The translations under genes were made by a program, and so were the position numbers. From Nonomuraea cypriaca (GTDB lineage Bacteria; Actinomycetota; Actinomycetes; Streptosporangiales; Streptosporangiaceae): DNA of 55,173 nucleotides. Position 1 is the stretch's first letter. Each line of letters opens with the position of its first letter. The stretch is from NCBI RefSeq assembly GCF_015645445.1, contig NZ_JADOGI010000047.1, positions 1-55,173 of the forward strand. The letters are read 5' to 3'. Positions 41,141-50,036 of this stretch are shown here, in pieces. A model generated the notes under the pieces. The model did not search any database. It had not been told where the DNA came from and worked only from the letters and a program-made list of their open reading frames with translations.

Positions 41141-43504
41141 TCAGCCGGGAGGCCGGGCGGCGCGCAGGTCGAAGAGCTCCGAGGGGGAGATGGGCATGCG
41201 GTCGATCTCGATGCCCTCGGCGTCCTCGACGGCCGAGGCGATGACGGCGGCGACCGGGATCACGCCGGCCTCGCCCGCGCCTTTGACGCCGAGCGGGTTG
41301 AGCGGCGACGGTGTCTCCAGGTGGGCGGTCTCGACGTGCGGGATCTCGGTGGCGTACGGCATGAGGAAGTCCATGAAGGAGGCGTTGACGAGCTGGCCGT
41401 GCGCGTCGTAGACCATGCGCTCGTAGAGTGCGCCGCCGATGCCCTGCGCCACTCCCCCATGGATCTGACCCTCCACGATCATGGGGTTGATCAGCCGGCC
41501 GCAGTCGTGCACGACGGCGTACCTGACGACCCTGATCTCGGCGGTGTCCGGGTCGGTCTCGACGATCGCCGCGTGCATGCCCGACGCGAACGTCGACCTG
41601 ATCGGCGAGTAGTAGTCGCGCCCTTCCAGGCCCGGCTCCTCACCCTCGGCGACCGGCGGCCGGTCGGGGCGCGCGGCGCCGGCGAACTGGGTCGCCCTGG
41701 CGGTCTCCTCGTCGAAGGCGTAGCGCAGCGGGTTGGCCAGCACCGCCACCGTGCCCAGCGGGATGGACGCGGACGGCGTGCCCGCCACGTGCACCGTCCC
41801 GTCGTCGATCCGCAGGTCGGCGGGATCGGCCTCCAGCGCGTCGGCGGCGATGCGCAGCGCCTTCTCGCGTACCTTCTTGCAGGCCAGCGCGATGGCGTTG
41901 CCGCTCATCACGGCCGACCGCGACGCGAACGTGCCGACGGCGTACCCGAACCTGCGCGTGTCGCCGGTGACCACGCTGATCCGCTCGATGGGCACGCCCA
42001 GCTCGGCGGCCGCGATCTGGGCGAACACCGTCTCGTGGCCCTGCCCCTGCGACGTGAGCCCGGTGGACACGTGCACCCGCCCGTCGGAGGTCACCTGCAC
42101 GTGCCCGCCCTCATAAGGCCCCACCCCGGTGCCCTCCACGTAGCAGCCGATGCCGATCCCCGTGCCCGGCCTGCGCACGTGCTCGTCCCAGCCGATCAGC
42201 TCCTTGACCATGCGCAGCATCTCGGGGTAGTCGCCGCTGTCGTAGATCAGCGGCCGCCCGTCCTGGAAGATCATCCCCTGGTCGTACGGGAACTCCTCCG
42301 GCCTGATCAGGTTGGCCTCCCGGACGTCGGCCCGGTCCAGGCCCAGGTGCCTGGCGATCTTGTCCATGGTGCGTTCCATGCAGAACACGCCCTGCGGCCG
42401 CCCCGCCCCCCGGTAGGGAGTGACCTGCACGGTGTTGGTGTAGACGGCGCTGAACTCGACCCGGTAGGAGCCGATCTTGTAGGGCCCGAGCAGCTGCGTC
42501 GAGGTGACGATCGGCACGATGATCCCGTACGGCGTGTACGCGCCGTGGTCGTGCAGGATCGTCACGTCCAGCCCCAGCACCCGCCCGTCGTCGTCGAACC
42601 CGACCCGGACGTACTGCACCTGCGCCCGTTCGTGCGCCGAGGAGATGAAGTGCTCCCTGCGGTCCTCGGTCCACTTGACCTCGCGCCCGAGCACCATGGC
42701 CGCCCACGGCACCAGGATCTCCTCTGGCCACGGGTGCACGATCTTCACCCCGAACCCGCCGCCCACGTCGGGCGCGATCACCTCGACGTGCGGCAGCGGC
42801 AGCCCGAGCGTGGCGGCCACGGCCATCCGTACGCTGGTGGAGGTCTGGGTGCTTGAGTAGACCCGCAGGTCCCTGCCGTCCCAGCGGGCGTACACGCCGC
42901 GGCCCTCCAGCGGCGTGCTCGCGCTGCGCTCGATGTCGAGCCGGAAGGCCAGCGTGTGCGGCGCGGTCTCGATCGTCTCCCTGGCGCCGCGCCCGTCGGC
43001 GCCCGCGACCTCCTGTACGAGGTGCGCGCCGACGTTGCCGGGCACGTCCTCGTGGACGAGTTGCGCGCCCTGCACGGCCTCCTCCAGCCCGACGACCGGT
43101 TTGAGCGGCTCGTAGTCGACCTCGATGAGCGCGCACACGTCCTCGGCGGCGTACCTGTCGGCGGCCACCACCATCACCACCGGCTCGCCCACGTGCCTGA
43201 CGATGTCCCTGGCCAGCGGGTACGCCGTCCGCCCGTGGGTGAGCGCCGGGTGCGGGATCAGCAGCGGCAACGCCCGGCCCACCCGCTCGGGCAGGTCCTC
43301 CCAGGTGTAGATCGCGACCAGCCCCTCGACGTCCAGCGCGGGGCCGACGTCGATGTCCCTGATCCGCGCGTGGGCGTGCGGCGCGCGGACGAACGCCGCG
43401 GCCAGCGCGTCCCCGCCCAGGTCGTCGAGGTAGCGCCCGTGCCCGGTGAGCAGCCTGGGGTCCTCCCGCCGCTGTACGGGCTCCCCGAACAGCTTGGTCG
43501 TCAT
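41141..43504 (-). CDS. molybdenum hydroxylase large subunit (xanthine dehydrogenase/CoxL family)
   Basis: A 787-residue molybdopterin-binding subunit. Seen: REDPRLLTGHGRYLDD at the N-terminus, VGGGFGVK near residue 246, the active-loop PYRGAGRPQ near residue 360, GQGHETVFAQIAA near residue 500, and GVKGAGEAGVIP near residue 740 with the catalytic Glu. The active loop is not the AYRCSFR of form I carbon monoxide dehydrogenase, so that activity is unlikely. The linked uracil/xanthine-type permease points to a purine or similar N-heterocycle as substrate. It overlaps the Fe-S subunit by 4 nt (ATGA). Confidence 0.93.
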   Translation of the reverse strand: MTTKLFGEPVQRREDPRLLTGHGRYLDDLGGDALAAAFVRAPHAHARIRDIDVGPALDVEGLVAIYTWEDLPERVGRALPLLIPHPALTHGRTAYPLARDIVRHVGEPVVMVVAADRYAAEDVCALIEVDYEPLKPVVGLEEAVQGAQLVHEDVPGNVGAHLVQEVAGADGRGARETIETAPHTLAFRLDIERSASTPLEGRGVYARWDGRDLRVYSSTQTSTSVRMAVAATLGLPLPHVEVIAPDVGGGFGVKIVHPWPEEILVPWAAMVLGREVKWTEDRREHFISSAHERAQVQYVRVGFDDDGRVLGLDVTILHDHGAYTPYGIIVPIVTSTQLLGPYKIGSYRVEFSAVYTNTVQVTPYRGAGRPQGVFCMERTMDKIARHLGLDRADVREANLIRPEEFPYDQGMIFQDGRPLIYDSGDYPEMLRMVKELIGWDEHVRRPGTGIGIGCYVEGTGVGPYEGGHVQVTSDGRVHVSTGLTSQGQGHETVFAQIAAAELGVPIERISVVTGDTRRFGYAVGTFASRSAVMSGNAIALACKKVREKALRIAADALEADPADLRIDDGTVHVAGTPSASIPLGTVAVLANPLRYAFDEETARATQFAGAARPDRPPVAEGEEPGLEGRDYYSPIRSTFASGMHAAIVETDPDTAEIRVVRYAVVHDCGRLINPMIVEGQIHGGVAQGIGGALYERMVYDAHGQLVNASFMDFLMPYATEIPHVETAHLETPSPLNPLGVKGAGEAGVIPVAAVIASAVEDAEGIEIDRMPISPSELFDLRAARPPG

Positions 43505-43977
43505 GATTCCTCCGCCAGCAGCTCGGCGGCCCGGTGGACGGCCTTGACGATGTTCTGGTAGCCGGTGCACCGGCACAGGTTGCCGGAGATGCCCTCCAGC
43601 ACCTCCTCCTCCGTGGGCGCCGGATTGTCCCTGAGCATGGCGGTCACCGTGCACAGGAACCCCGGCGTGCAGAACCCGCACTGTAGTCCGTGACACTCGG
43701 CGAAGGCCCGCTGCACCGGGGAGAGCCGGTCCCCGGCGGCCAGTCCTTCGACGGTGGTGATCTCGCGCCCGTCCACGGTCACCGCGAACGTCAGGCACGA
43801 CCGTACGGGCTCGCCGTCGAGCAGCACCGTGCAGCAGCCGCAGACGCCGTGCTCGCAGCCCACGTGGGTCCCCGTCAGGCCCATGTCGTGGCGCAGGCAG
43901 TCGGACAGCAGCCGGCGCGCGGGAACGTGCGCTCGCCTGGCCGTGCCGTTCACGACGAGGGTGATCTCATACTCCAC
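43501..43977 (-). CDS. molybdenum hydroxylase 2Fe-2S subunit
   Basis: A 158-residue small subunit with two 2Fe-2S clusters that passes electrons from the molybdenum site to FAD. The plant-type ferredoxin motif is CEHGVCGCCTVLLDG near residues 42-56. The second cluster has CGFCTPGF near residue 101 and CRCTGYQNI near residue 135. It overlaps the FAD subunit by 11 nt and the large subunit by 4 nt. Confidence 0.96.
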   Translation of the reverse strand: MEYEITLVVNGTARRAHVPARRLLSDCLRHDMGLTGTHVGCEHGVCGCCTVLLDGEPVRSCLTFAVTVDGREITTVEGLAAGDRLSPVQRAFAECHGLQCGFCTPGFLCTVTAMLRDNPAPTEEEVLEGISGNLCRCTGYQNIVKAVHRAAELLAEES

Positions 43978-44833
43978 CGGCTGCCGCCCCTTCCCGCGCG
44001 GCGTTCCGCAGCGCCCGCTCGGCCAGCACGCCCACCAGGTGCCGCCGGTAGGCGGCCGAGGCGTGGATGTCCCCTTCGGGCTCGGTCTTCTCCTGTACGG
44101 CCCGCGCCGCGCCGCCCCAGTCCGGGGCCCGTCCTGCGCACGCCTCGCCCACGTCCACGACGACGGGCACGGGGCCGACGCCGACGCAGGCCACCCGGGC
44201 GGCGGCGATGTGCGCGTCGCCGCCAGGGTCCAGCGTGACCACGGCGCAGACCCCGGCCAGCGCGTAGTCGCCGTGCCTGCGGGCCACCTCCTCGAACGTG
44301 ACCCCGGTCCGCGGCCCCGTCGCGGGGAAGAACGCCGACACGGCCAGCTCGCCCGGCTGGACCGCCGACTCCATGGGCCCGACGAAGAACTCCCGCGCGG
44401 CCACCTCCCGCACCGCCGCCTCCCCGCTCCAGCGGGCCACCTGGACGGTGCCGCCCAGCACCGCCAGCACGGCGGGCAACTCGGCGGCCGGGTCGGCGTG
44501 CACGAGGCTGCCCACCACCGTCCCCCGGTTGCGGATCACCGGGTGGGCGACCAGCCGGAGCGCCCTGGCGAGCAGCGGATGCGCGCCCGACCGCTCCGCC
44601 TCCGAGTGCCTGACCAGCGCCCCGACCCGGACGCCCGCCGGGCTCGCGTCGAGGGCGGACAGGGACTCGATCCTGTTGATGTCGACGAGATGCTCGGGCG
44701 CGACCAGCCGCATGTTCAGCATGGGAATCAGGCTCTGCCCGCCGGCCAGCACCTTCCCGCGCACCTCCGCGAGGGTCCGCAGCGCCTCGCCGAGGTCGCG
44801 GGGCGCGTGGTACTCGAACGGCGGCGGCTTCAC
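43967..44833 (-). CDS. molybdenum hydroxylase FAD-binding subunit
   Basis: A 288-residue medium subunit. LAGGQSLIPMLNMRL near residues 31-45 and NRGTVVGSLVHADPAAELP near residues 103-121 are the FAD-binding motifs of this family. The C-terminal CO-dehydrogenase flavoprotein-like domain (VGVGPVPVVVDVGEA) completes the length. Start ATG 44833 overlaps the permease stop by 4 nt, so transporter and enzyme are translationally linked. Confidence 0.94.
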   Translation of the reverse strand: MKPPPFEYHAPRDLGEALRTLAEVRGKVLAGGQSLIPMLNMRLVAPEHLVDINRIESLSALDASPAGVRVGALVRHSEAERSGAHPLLARALRLVAHPVIRNRGTVVGSLVHADPAAELPAVLAVLGGTVQVARWSGEAAVREVAAREFFVGPMESAVQPGELAVSAFFPATGPRTGVTFEEVARRHGDYALAGVCAVVTLDPGGDAHIAAARVACVGVGPVPVVVDVGEACAGRAPDWGGAARAVQEKTEPEGDIHASAAYRRHLVGVLAERALRNAAREGAAAGGV

Positions 44834-46242
44834 CCGGCGTCGCTCCTGACCGGCTCTGTGACCCGTCCGGCGATGGCCCGGAGCAGGTGGTAGCCGCCCA
44901 GCACCACGATGGTGCCGAGCGCGATGCCTTCGAGCGAGAATTCGCTGTCGATGAAGTGCGTCACGGGTCCGATGGCCAGGATGATGCCCGCCCCGATCGG
45001 AACCATGTTGACGGGGTCGGCGAAATCCACCCGGTTCTCGATCCAGATCTTAGCGCCGAGCAGCCCGATCATGCCGTAGAGAATCACGGTGACGCCGCCG
45101 AGCACCCCGCCTGGCGTGGCGGCGACGAGCGCGCCGAACTTCGGGCACAACCCGAACAGGATCGCGATCACGCCGGCGATGTAGTAGGCGGCGGTCGAGT
45201 AGACCTTGGTGGCGGCCATGACCCCGATGTTCTCGGCGTACGTCGTGGTGGGCGACCCGCCGACCGCGCTGGTGACCATGGTGGCGGCGCCGTCGGCGAC
45301 GACCGCGCGGCCGACGTACGCGTCGACGTCCGTGCCGGTCATCTCGCCCACGGCCTTGACGTGCCCGATGTTCTCCGCGATGAGCGCGATGACGGCCGGC
45401 AGCACCAGCAGCACGGCCGAGGTCCTGAAGTCGGGCGCGTGGAAGTCCGGCAGGCCCACCCACGGCGCCGCCGCCACGGCGTCCAGGCTCACCCGGTCGT
45501 GCGGGAACGCCGTGGCCACGCAGTAGGTGCCCTCCACCGGGCAACTCGCCCCGGCCGCGTCACGCAGGTTGGCTCCGGGCAGCACCGACGTGATCGGCCC
45601 GGCGGCCAGGTCCAGCAGCCAGGACAACACGAACCCGGCGACCAGCCCGACCAGCACCCCGATCCGCCCGATGAACCCCTTGAAGAGCACGATCACCACG
45701 AACGTGATCAGCATCGTGACGAGCGCGACCCAGTGGTCCTGCGGCCAGTAGACGTCCGCCACCACGTACGCCAGGCCGAACCCGATCAGCATCACCACGG
45801 CCCCGGTGACCACGGGCGGGAAGACGCGGTGGATGATCTGCACCCCGAGGAAGTGGATCGCGAGCCCGGCCAGCGCCAGCACGAACCCGGCGACCAGGAT
45901 CGCCCCGGTCACGATCGCGTCGGCGCCCCCGGTGTCGCCACCGAACGCCGCCCGGATGGCGAACACCCCGCCCACGAAGGACGCGCTGGTGCCCAGATAG
46001 CTGGGCACCTTCCCCTTGACGATCAGCAGGAACAGGATCGTCGCGACGCCCGACATCATCACGGCGATGTTCGGGTCCAGACCCATCACCAGGGGGAAGA
46101 CGAACGTCGCGCCGAACATCGCGATCACGTGCTGCGCCCCGAACCCCACCATCCTGGGCCAGCTCAACCGCTCGTCGGGCTTGACCACCTCACCGGGCGC
46201 CAGGTGCTTGCCGTCACCGTGCTTGGTCCATCCCACAACCAT
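44830..46242 (-). CDS. uracil-xanthine (NCS2) permease
   Basis: A 470-residue NCS2-family transporter with about 12-14 transmembrane helices. FGAQHVIAMFGATFVFPLVMG near residue 35 is the family QH motif, SYLGTSASFVGG near residue 82 precedes it in function, and AENIGHVKAVGEMTG near residue 276 and GGSPTTTYAENIGVMA near residue 308 are hallmarks. It should import uracil, xanthine or a related ring. ATG 46242 has AGAGGGG 7 nt upstream; GTG 46260 is the alternative. It heads the four-gene operon. Confidence 0.94.
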   Translation of the reverse strand: MVVGWTKHGDGKHLAPGEVVKPDERLSWPRMVGFGAQHVIAMFGATFVFPLVMGLDPNIAVMMSGVATILFLLIVKGKVPSYLGTSASFVGGVFAIRAAFGGDTGGADAIVTGAILVAGFVLALAGLAIHFLGVQIIHRVFPPVVTGAVVMLIGFGLAYVVADVYWPQDHWVALVTMLITFVVIVLFKGFIGRIGVLVGLVAGFVLSWLLDLAAGPITSVLPGANLRDAAGASCPVEGTYCVATAFPHDRVSLDAVAAAPWVGLPDFHAPDFRTSAVLLVLPAVIALIAENIGHVKAVGEMTGTDVDAYVGRAVVADGAATMVTSAVGGSPTTTYAENIGVMAATKVYSTAAYYIAGVIAILFGLCPKFGALVAATPGGVLGGVTVILYGMIGLLGAKIWIENRVDFADPVNMVPIGAGIILAIGPVTHFIDSEFSLEGIALGTIVVLGGYHLLRAIAGRVTEPVRSDAG

Positions 46243-46397
46243 GAGAGCCCCTCTTGTCACGCCTGGCCGGCCGTTGCGGGCACATTAGGCCCGCCGGCAC
46301 CCGCCTACACGGGCATGATCTGCCAAATCTGGCCGGCCGACCAGAGAGAACCTCACGCACACGACCCCGGCTCCCCCTGTGAGATCAATCTGTGAGA

Positions 46398-47051
46398 TCA
46401 GTTCCAGTACGGCGGCCGGTGGTAGACGGCCCCGTCGGACGCTCGGACGATCGCCGGCAGCTGCGACTGGCGGATCACGGCCTCCCCCAGGGGGAACCAG
46501 GCGTCGCTGTCCTGCCGCAGGCGATCCGAGCGCCGCCCAGGCGGGAACACGGTGACCACCCTCGTCTTCCGCCCGCGCCTGTCATCCATCCGCCTGATCG
46601 CGTGGATCGCCGCACACAGATCGGAGTCGGCCGACACGAGCATGACCACGTCCACCTGGTCGTTCGCGACATCCTCCAGCATCGCGCCGGCCAGCGCCAC
46701 GTCCGACTGCTTCTCGGCGTAGGTCCGCCTTGTCGCGCCGCAGTTGCGGCACCGCACGAGCTGCTCCTGGTATCTGCCCAGGACCACCTCCACACCGAGG
46801 CTCTCCGTCGCCGCCAGGTACACCTCCTGGCGTGCGATGGCCGGTGGATCGTTGCGGATGGTGGCGGTGAAGTACCTGACGCCCACGAGGCGCTGGTGCG
46901 GCCGCAGGATGCGCATGGCCATGGCCCGCAGATCGAGCCAGAGATGACGGCGTCTCCCGAGTTCCCGCAGGCCGTAGTAGAGATTGAACCCGTCAACGTA
47001 GACACCGACCCGCTCGATTCCGGGATTCGGCTTGTCGCCCACCGCCATCAC
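46398..47051 (-). CDS. NYN-domain protein (PIN-like ribonuclease fold)
   Basis: A 217-residue NYN/LabA-type protein. Acidic catalytic positions are seen in VGVYVDGFNLYYGL (D20, N23), EKQSDVALAGAMLEDV near residue 112, and VMLVSADSDLCAAI near residue 136. A CRNCG motif near residue 100 suggests a partial zinc knuckle. The family is thought to cut RNA. The gene is isolated from the flanking operons. On minus, TAACAT at 47147-47142 is a possible -10 giving an 85-nt leader. Confidence 0.85.
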   Translation of the reverse strand: MMAVGDKPNPGIERVGVYVDGFNLYYGLRELGRRRHLWLDLRAMAMRILRPHQRLVGVRYFTATIRNDPPAIARQEVYLAATESLGVEVVLGRYQEQLVRCRNCGATRRTYAEKQSDVALAGAMLEDVANDQVDVVMLVSADSDLCAAIHAIRRMDDRRGRKTRVVTVFPPGRRSDRLRQDSDAWFPLGEAVIRQSQLPAIVRASDGAVYHRPPYWN

Positions 47052-47061
47052 GCCCTAACAT
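47032..47061 (+). promoter_or_regulatory. candidate plus-strand promoter inside the NYN start region
   Basis: TTGTCG (47032-47037) and TAACAT (47056-47061) are separated by 18 nt, a good sigma-70-type pair on the plus strand. No plus-strand gene follows; a hairpin terminator ends 66 nt later. Confidence 0.45.
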
Positions 47062-47067
47062 GAAGTC

Positions 47068-47127
47068 ACCGCTCCCGGGGGTACGTTCCCGGGCTCTACG
47101 GCCCCCGCGAGGGGGCCGTTTCTTTTT
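47068..47127 (+). ncRNA. candidate small RNA of about 60 nt
   Basis: Downstream of the plus-strand promoter lie two hairpins. The first is CCCGGG-based (47074-47093, extendable with G-U pairs around a TACG loop). The second is a 9-bp stem with a GCGA loop and a U tract. Predicted start is near 47068 and end near 47127. It overlaps the leader of the NYN gene in antisense. No known RNA family was recognised. Confidence 0.4.
47098..47127 (+). terminator. intrinsic terminator, plus-strand orientation
   Basis: Stem ACGGCCCCC (47098-47106) pairs with GGGGGCCGT (47111-47119) around a GCGA tetraloop, followed by TTTCTTTTT. The U tract is on the plus strand only, yet all adjacent genes are on the minus strand. 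Confidence 0.75.
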
Positions 47128-47195
47128 CGCCGGTGCGCTCGATGTTAGTAAACGTTAAGTAATCTCGCGGTGACTTTTCGTGAACGCCGCCGGGG

Positions 47196-47399
47196 CTACT
47201 CCACCCGGATCGAGAACCCTTCTCCGCTGACCACCTGACCGGACCGGATCTTGGCCCGCTTCCGCAGCTCCACCTCGCCGTCCACCAGCACCATGCCTTC
47301 GGCGATCAGGTGTTTGGCCATGCCGCCCGTCTCCGTGATCCCGCAATATTTCAGCAGGTCGCACAGCGGGATGTACTCGGAGCGCAGTTCGAAGTCCAC
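47196..47399 (-). CDS. small S4-domain RNA-binding protein
   Basis: A 67-residue protein that is essentially one S4 domain: IPLCDLLKYCGITETGGMAKHLIAEGMVLVDGEVELRKRAKI is the classic helix-helix-strand pattern, here quoted only as the pieces LCDLLKYCG, GMAKHLIAEG and VLVDGEVELRKRAKI. YbcJ-like proteins of this size bind structured RNA. GTG 47399 is preferred; TTG 47408 would overlap the PucR end. It follows pucR by 11 nt and is probably co-transcribed. Confidence 0.85.
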   Translation of the reverse strand: MDFELRSEYIPLCDLLKYCGITETGGMAKHLIAEGMVLVDGEVELRKRAKIRSGQVVSGEGFSIRVE

Positions 47400-47410
47400 G
47401 GCCCCCAAGC

Positions 47411-49051
47411 CTAGATGCCGCGCATCCGCAACACGTGCAGGGCCAGCGTCAGGTTGAGCCGCAGGTGCGGGTCGTCGGTGAAGTTGCCGAGCAGCCGCTC
47501 CAGCTTCCCGATCCGGTAGCGCAGGGTGTTGTAGTGGAAGTGCAGGCGCCGCGCGGTCTCGGCCACGTTCAGGTTGGTCTCCAGGAGCACCTGCAGCGTG
47601 CGCCGGAGGTCGGCGTTCTCGGCGTCGTCGTCGGACGCCAGCGGGCCGAGCGTCTCGCGTACGAACGCGTGCAGTTCGTCCGTGTCGTTGACCAGCGAAA
47701 GCAGCCGGTACACACCGAGCTGGTCGAAGTGGGCCACCGCGCCCGGCCCGTGCAGCTGCCGCCCCACCCTGGCCGCCTTCAGCGCCTGCGAGTACGCCTC
47801 AGGCAGCGTCTCCGCCCCGGGACTCGGCCGGGACGTGCCGGTGGAGAACGTCGCGGGCGGCACGTCGGCGAAGGCGGAGGCGGCGTCCTTGGCCAGCCTG
47901 GCGGCGTCGATCGAGGCGTCCACCACGGCCACCACCTCGTGCGAGAAGCCCGCCACCGCCCCACGCGGATCGTGCCTGCGCATCGCCGCGGTCCAGCACG
48001 CCACCAGCCGGTCCTGCGCGCTGCGCTCGTCGCCGTCCGGGTCGAGCTCGGCCACCAGCACGGTCACCCGCCGCGACAGGTCCCACCCGAACGCCCTGGC
48101 CCGCGCGGTGACCCGCTCCGCCGCCCCGGCCCGCCCGGTGAGCACGTCGCGCAGGAAGTCGGCGCGGTACTTGCTCTCGACGGCGTTGACCGCCTCCTGC
48201 CGGGTGACGACGAGCGCGGCGACGGTGGCGGCGCGTTCCAGGATGCCGACGTCGCTGTCCCTGATCGTCCCCGACGGGCTGTAGGCGACGATCCGGCCGT
48301 GGTGGTGGCCGCCGGCCAGGACGGGCACCGAGGCGAACGAGCGGGCGCGGCCCGGCGCCGCGCGTGGCGGCCCATCGGGGTGCGGGCCCCCACGCGGGCC
48401 CCCACGTGGCGGCCCCTCGCGGGAGATCGACTCGCGCAGGACGGCGACGTGGTCGCCTGGCCCGGCGGCGGCCAGGACCACACCGGATCCGTCCACGGCC
48501 GCGACGGACACGTCGAGCAGCTGGGCCACCTCGGCGGTGACCTCGCCCAGCCCGCCTCCGGCCAGCACGACCTGCACCAGCGCCCGGTGGGCCTCCTCCG
48601 CGCGGGCGAGCTCGGCGGCCTGACGGTTGAGTATGTCGGTCAGCACCTGGTTGAGGATGTCGTCGAAGCCGACGTCGTTCGGCAGCAGGATGAGGGGGAA
48701 GCCGAGCCGGTCGGCCTGCTCGGCCATCTCGCCGGGCAGCTCGTCGACGTACCGGCCGAGTTTGATGGCCAGCGCCGCCAGGCCGCGCTCGTCGAGGTCG
48801 GCGACCAGCCGGCCGAGCGACTGCGGAGTGTTGCGCAGCGGGTAGCCGGTGGTGAGCAGCAGCTCGTGCGGCTTGACCCAGGCAAGGATGTCCGGCACTT
48901 CCATGACGTTGAGCCGTTGCACGATGCGGCCGAGCCCGCTCTCGCCGGCGATGAGCCTGGCGTCCGCGAGGGTCGAGACGCCGAGCACCTCTCCTACGGA
49001 CACGCCGTGAATGATCGTCCCGGTGCTGGCGAGACGGACGGGAGGCTCCAT
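47411..49051 (-). CDS. PucR-family transcriptional regulator
   Basis: A 546-residue regulator. The N-terminal PucR domain has GVSVGEVLGVSTLADARLI near residues 14-32, WVKPHELLLTTGYPL and LGRYVDELPGEM. A central GGDEF-like region follows, and a C-terminal PucR HTH holds LLETNLNVAETARRLHFHYNTLRYRI near residues 490-515. Family members control purine, ureide or proline use. It is divergent from the DUF2877-FdrA-DUF1116 genes, and is their likely regulator. Residues about 215-236 are a Gly/Pro/Arg-rich insert (RGGPRGG) not usual in the family. Confidence 0.92.
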   Translation of the reverse strand: MEPPVRLASTGTIIHGVSVGEVLGVSTLADARLIAGESGLGRIVQRLNVMEVPDILAWVKPHELLLTTGYPLRNTPQSLGRLVADLDERGLAALAIKLGRYVDELPGEMAEQADRLGFPLILLPNDVGFDDILNQVLTDILNRQAAELARAEEAHRALVQVVLAGGGLGEVTAEVAQLLDVSVAAVDGSGVVLAAAGPGDHVAVLRESISREGPPRGGPRGGPHPDGPPRAAPGRARSFASVPVLAGGHHHGRIVAYSPSGTIRDSDVGILERAATVAALVVTRQEAVNAVESKYRADFLRDVLTGRAGAAERVTARARAFGWDLSRRVTVLVAELDPDGDERSAQDRLVACWTAAMRRHDPRGAVAGFSHEVVAVVDASIDAARLAKDAASAFADVPPATFSTGTSRPSPGAETLPEAYSQALKAARVGRQLHGPGAVAHFDQLGVYRLLSLVNDTDELHAFVRETLGPLASDDDAENADLRRTLQVLLETNLNVAETARRLHFHYNTLRYRIGKLERLLGNFTDDPHLRLNLTLALHVLRMRGI

Positions 49052-49181
49052 GGGGAGATTGTGACCCCACAAGCGGTCTGTCAGGAAGAGCCAACCATCC
49101 CGCTGACTGTTGGCAAATTTACCCGTACGGAGGGTTCCCCGGCCGTTCTACGGTCAGGTCCAGGGTCGGTTGGGAGGTCCG

Positions 49182-50036
49182 GTGACCGTCAGTACTCATG
49201 CGCGGCGGGCCCGCGTCCATGTCACGGGCGCGGCCAGCACGGCGGTACGTCCGGTGCTGGCGGCGCCCCGCCGTCCGGCCCGCGTGCTCGCCGTGTTCCC
49301 CGCGGGAGTGTACCTGGAGGTCAGGACCGATCTGGAGCCTTCGGTGATCGGGGTCATCACCGGCGAGGCCACGAGGCTGCCCAACTCGGTGCTGCTGGCC
49401 ACCCCGCTGCCGCGGGTCACGGTGGGTGACGACGCGTCGGTGGGTGACCGGGCGATCGACCTGGGCTCGCTGAGCCTGCGCGTACGCCGCTGGTGGGACC
49501 CCGCCCCGCCCCTGGGCCGGACGGATCCGGCACGGCTCGCGCACGCCGCCGCCCTCCTCGCCGACCCGCCGGGCACCGGGCTGGCCGGCAACGGCGCCAT
49601 CGGCCTGCTGGCCGGCAGTTGTGCGGAGGGCCGGCTGCTGGGCGTGGTCACGGCGGCCGAGCAGCTCATGGGCCTCGGTCCCGGACTCACTCCGAGCGGC
49701 GACGACGTGCTGGCCGGGCTGCTGGTCACGCTCAGGCATCTGGGCGCGGCGACGGGGACGGGCCGGGCGATCTGGCTGGCCGACTGGCTGGCGGCGACGG
49801 TCACGTTCGACGCGCGTACCCGGACGACGCGCATCTCCGCCACGCTGCTGCACTGCGCGGCCAGGGGCGAGGCCAGCCCCGAGGTGATCGCGGTGCTGCG
49901 CGGCATCGCCGGCCGGCAGGCGCTCGAACCGGCCCTGCGCCGCCTGCACCGGCTCGGTCACACCTCGGGCGCCGACCTCGCCCAGGGCATCGCCATCGGC
50001 CTGGCCGCCGTCCTCGCCCTGAGCGGGGCGCGATGA
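49182..50036 (+). CDS. DUF2877 protein (AllH/YlbF-like oxamic transcarbamylase component)
   Basis: A 284-residue DUF2877-family protein. The hallmark GLGPGLTPSGDDVLAGLL lies near residues 163-180, and DLAQGIAIGL near the C-terminus. In E. coli the equivalent AllH (YlbF), with AllF (FdrA) and AllG (YlbE), is needed for oxamic transcarbamylase, which turns oxalurate into oxamate and carbamoyl phosphate. Its stop overlaps the fdrA start (ATGA). GTG 49182 is fixed by GGGAGG 5 nt upstream. Confidence 0.88.
   Translation: MTVSTHARRARVHVTGAASTAVRPVLAAPRRPARVLAVFPAGVYLEVRTDLEPSVIGVITGEATRLPNSVLLATPLPRVTVGDDASVGDRAIDLGSLSLRVRRWWDPAPPLGRTDPARLAHAAALLADPPGTGLAGNGAIGLLAGSCAEGRLLGVVTAAEQLMGLGPGLTPSGDDVLAGLLVTLRHLGAATGTGRAIWLADWLAATVTFDARTRTTRISATLLHCAARGEASPEVIAVLRGIAGRQALEPALRRLHRLGHTSGADLAQGIAIGLAAVLALSGAR

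Noticed and set aside
30807..46242. Molybdenum hydroxylase plus CoxG read as carbon monoxide dehydrogenase
   Set aside because: The large subunit lacks the AYRCSFR loop of form I CODH, and the CoxG-like gene is 10 kb away; purine-type permease linkage fits better.
47068..47127. Match to the actinobacterial 6C RNA family
   Set aside because: The two hairpin loops are TACG and GCGA, without the runs of six or more C that define that family.
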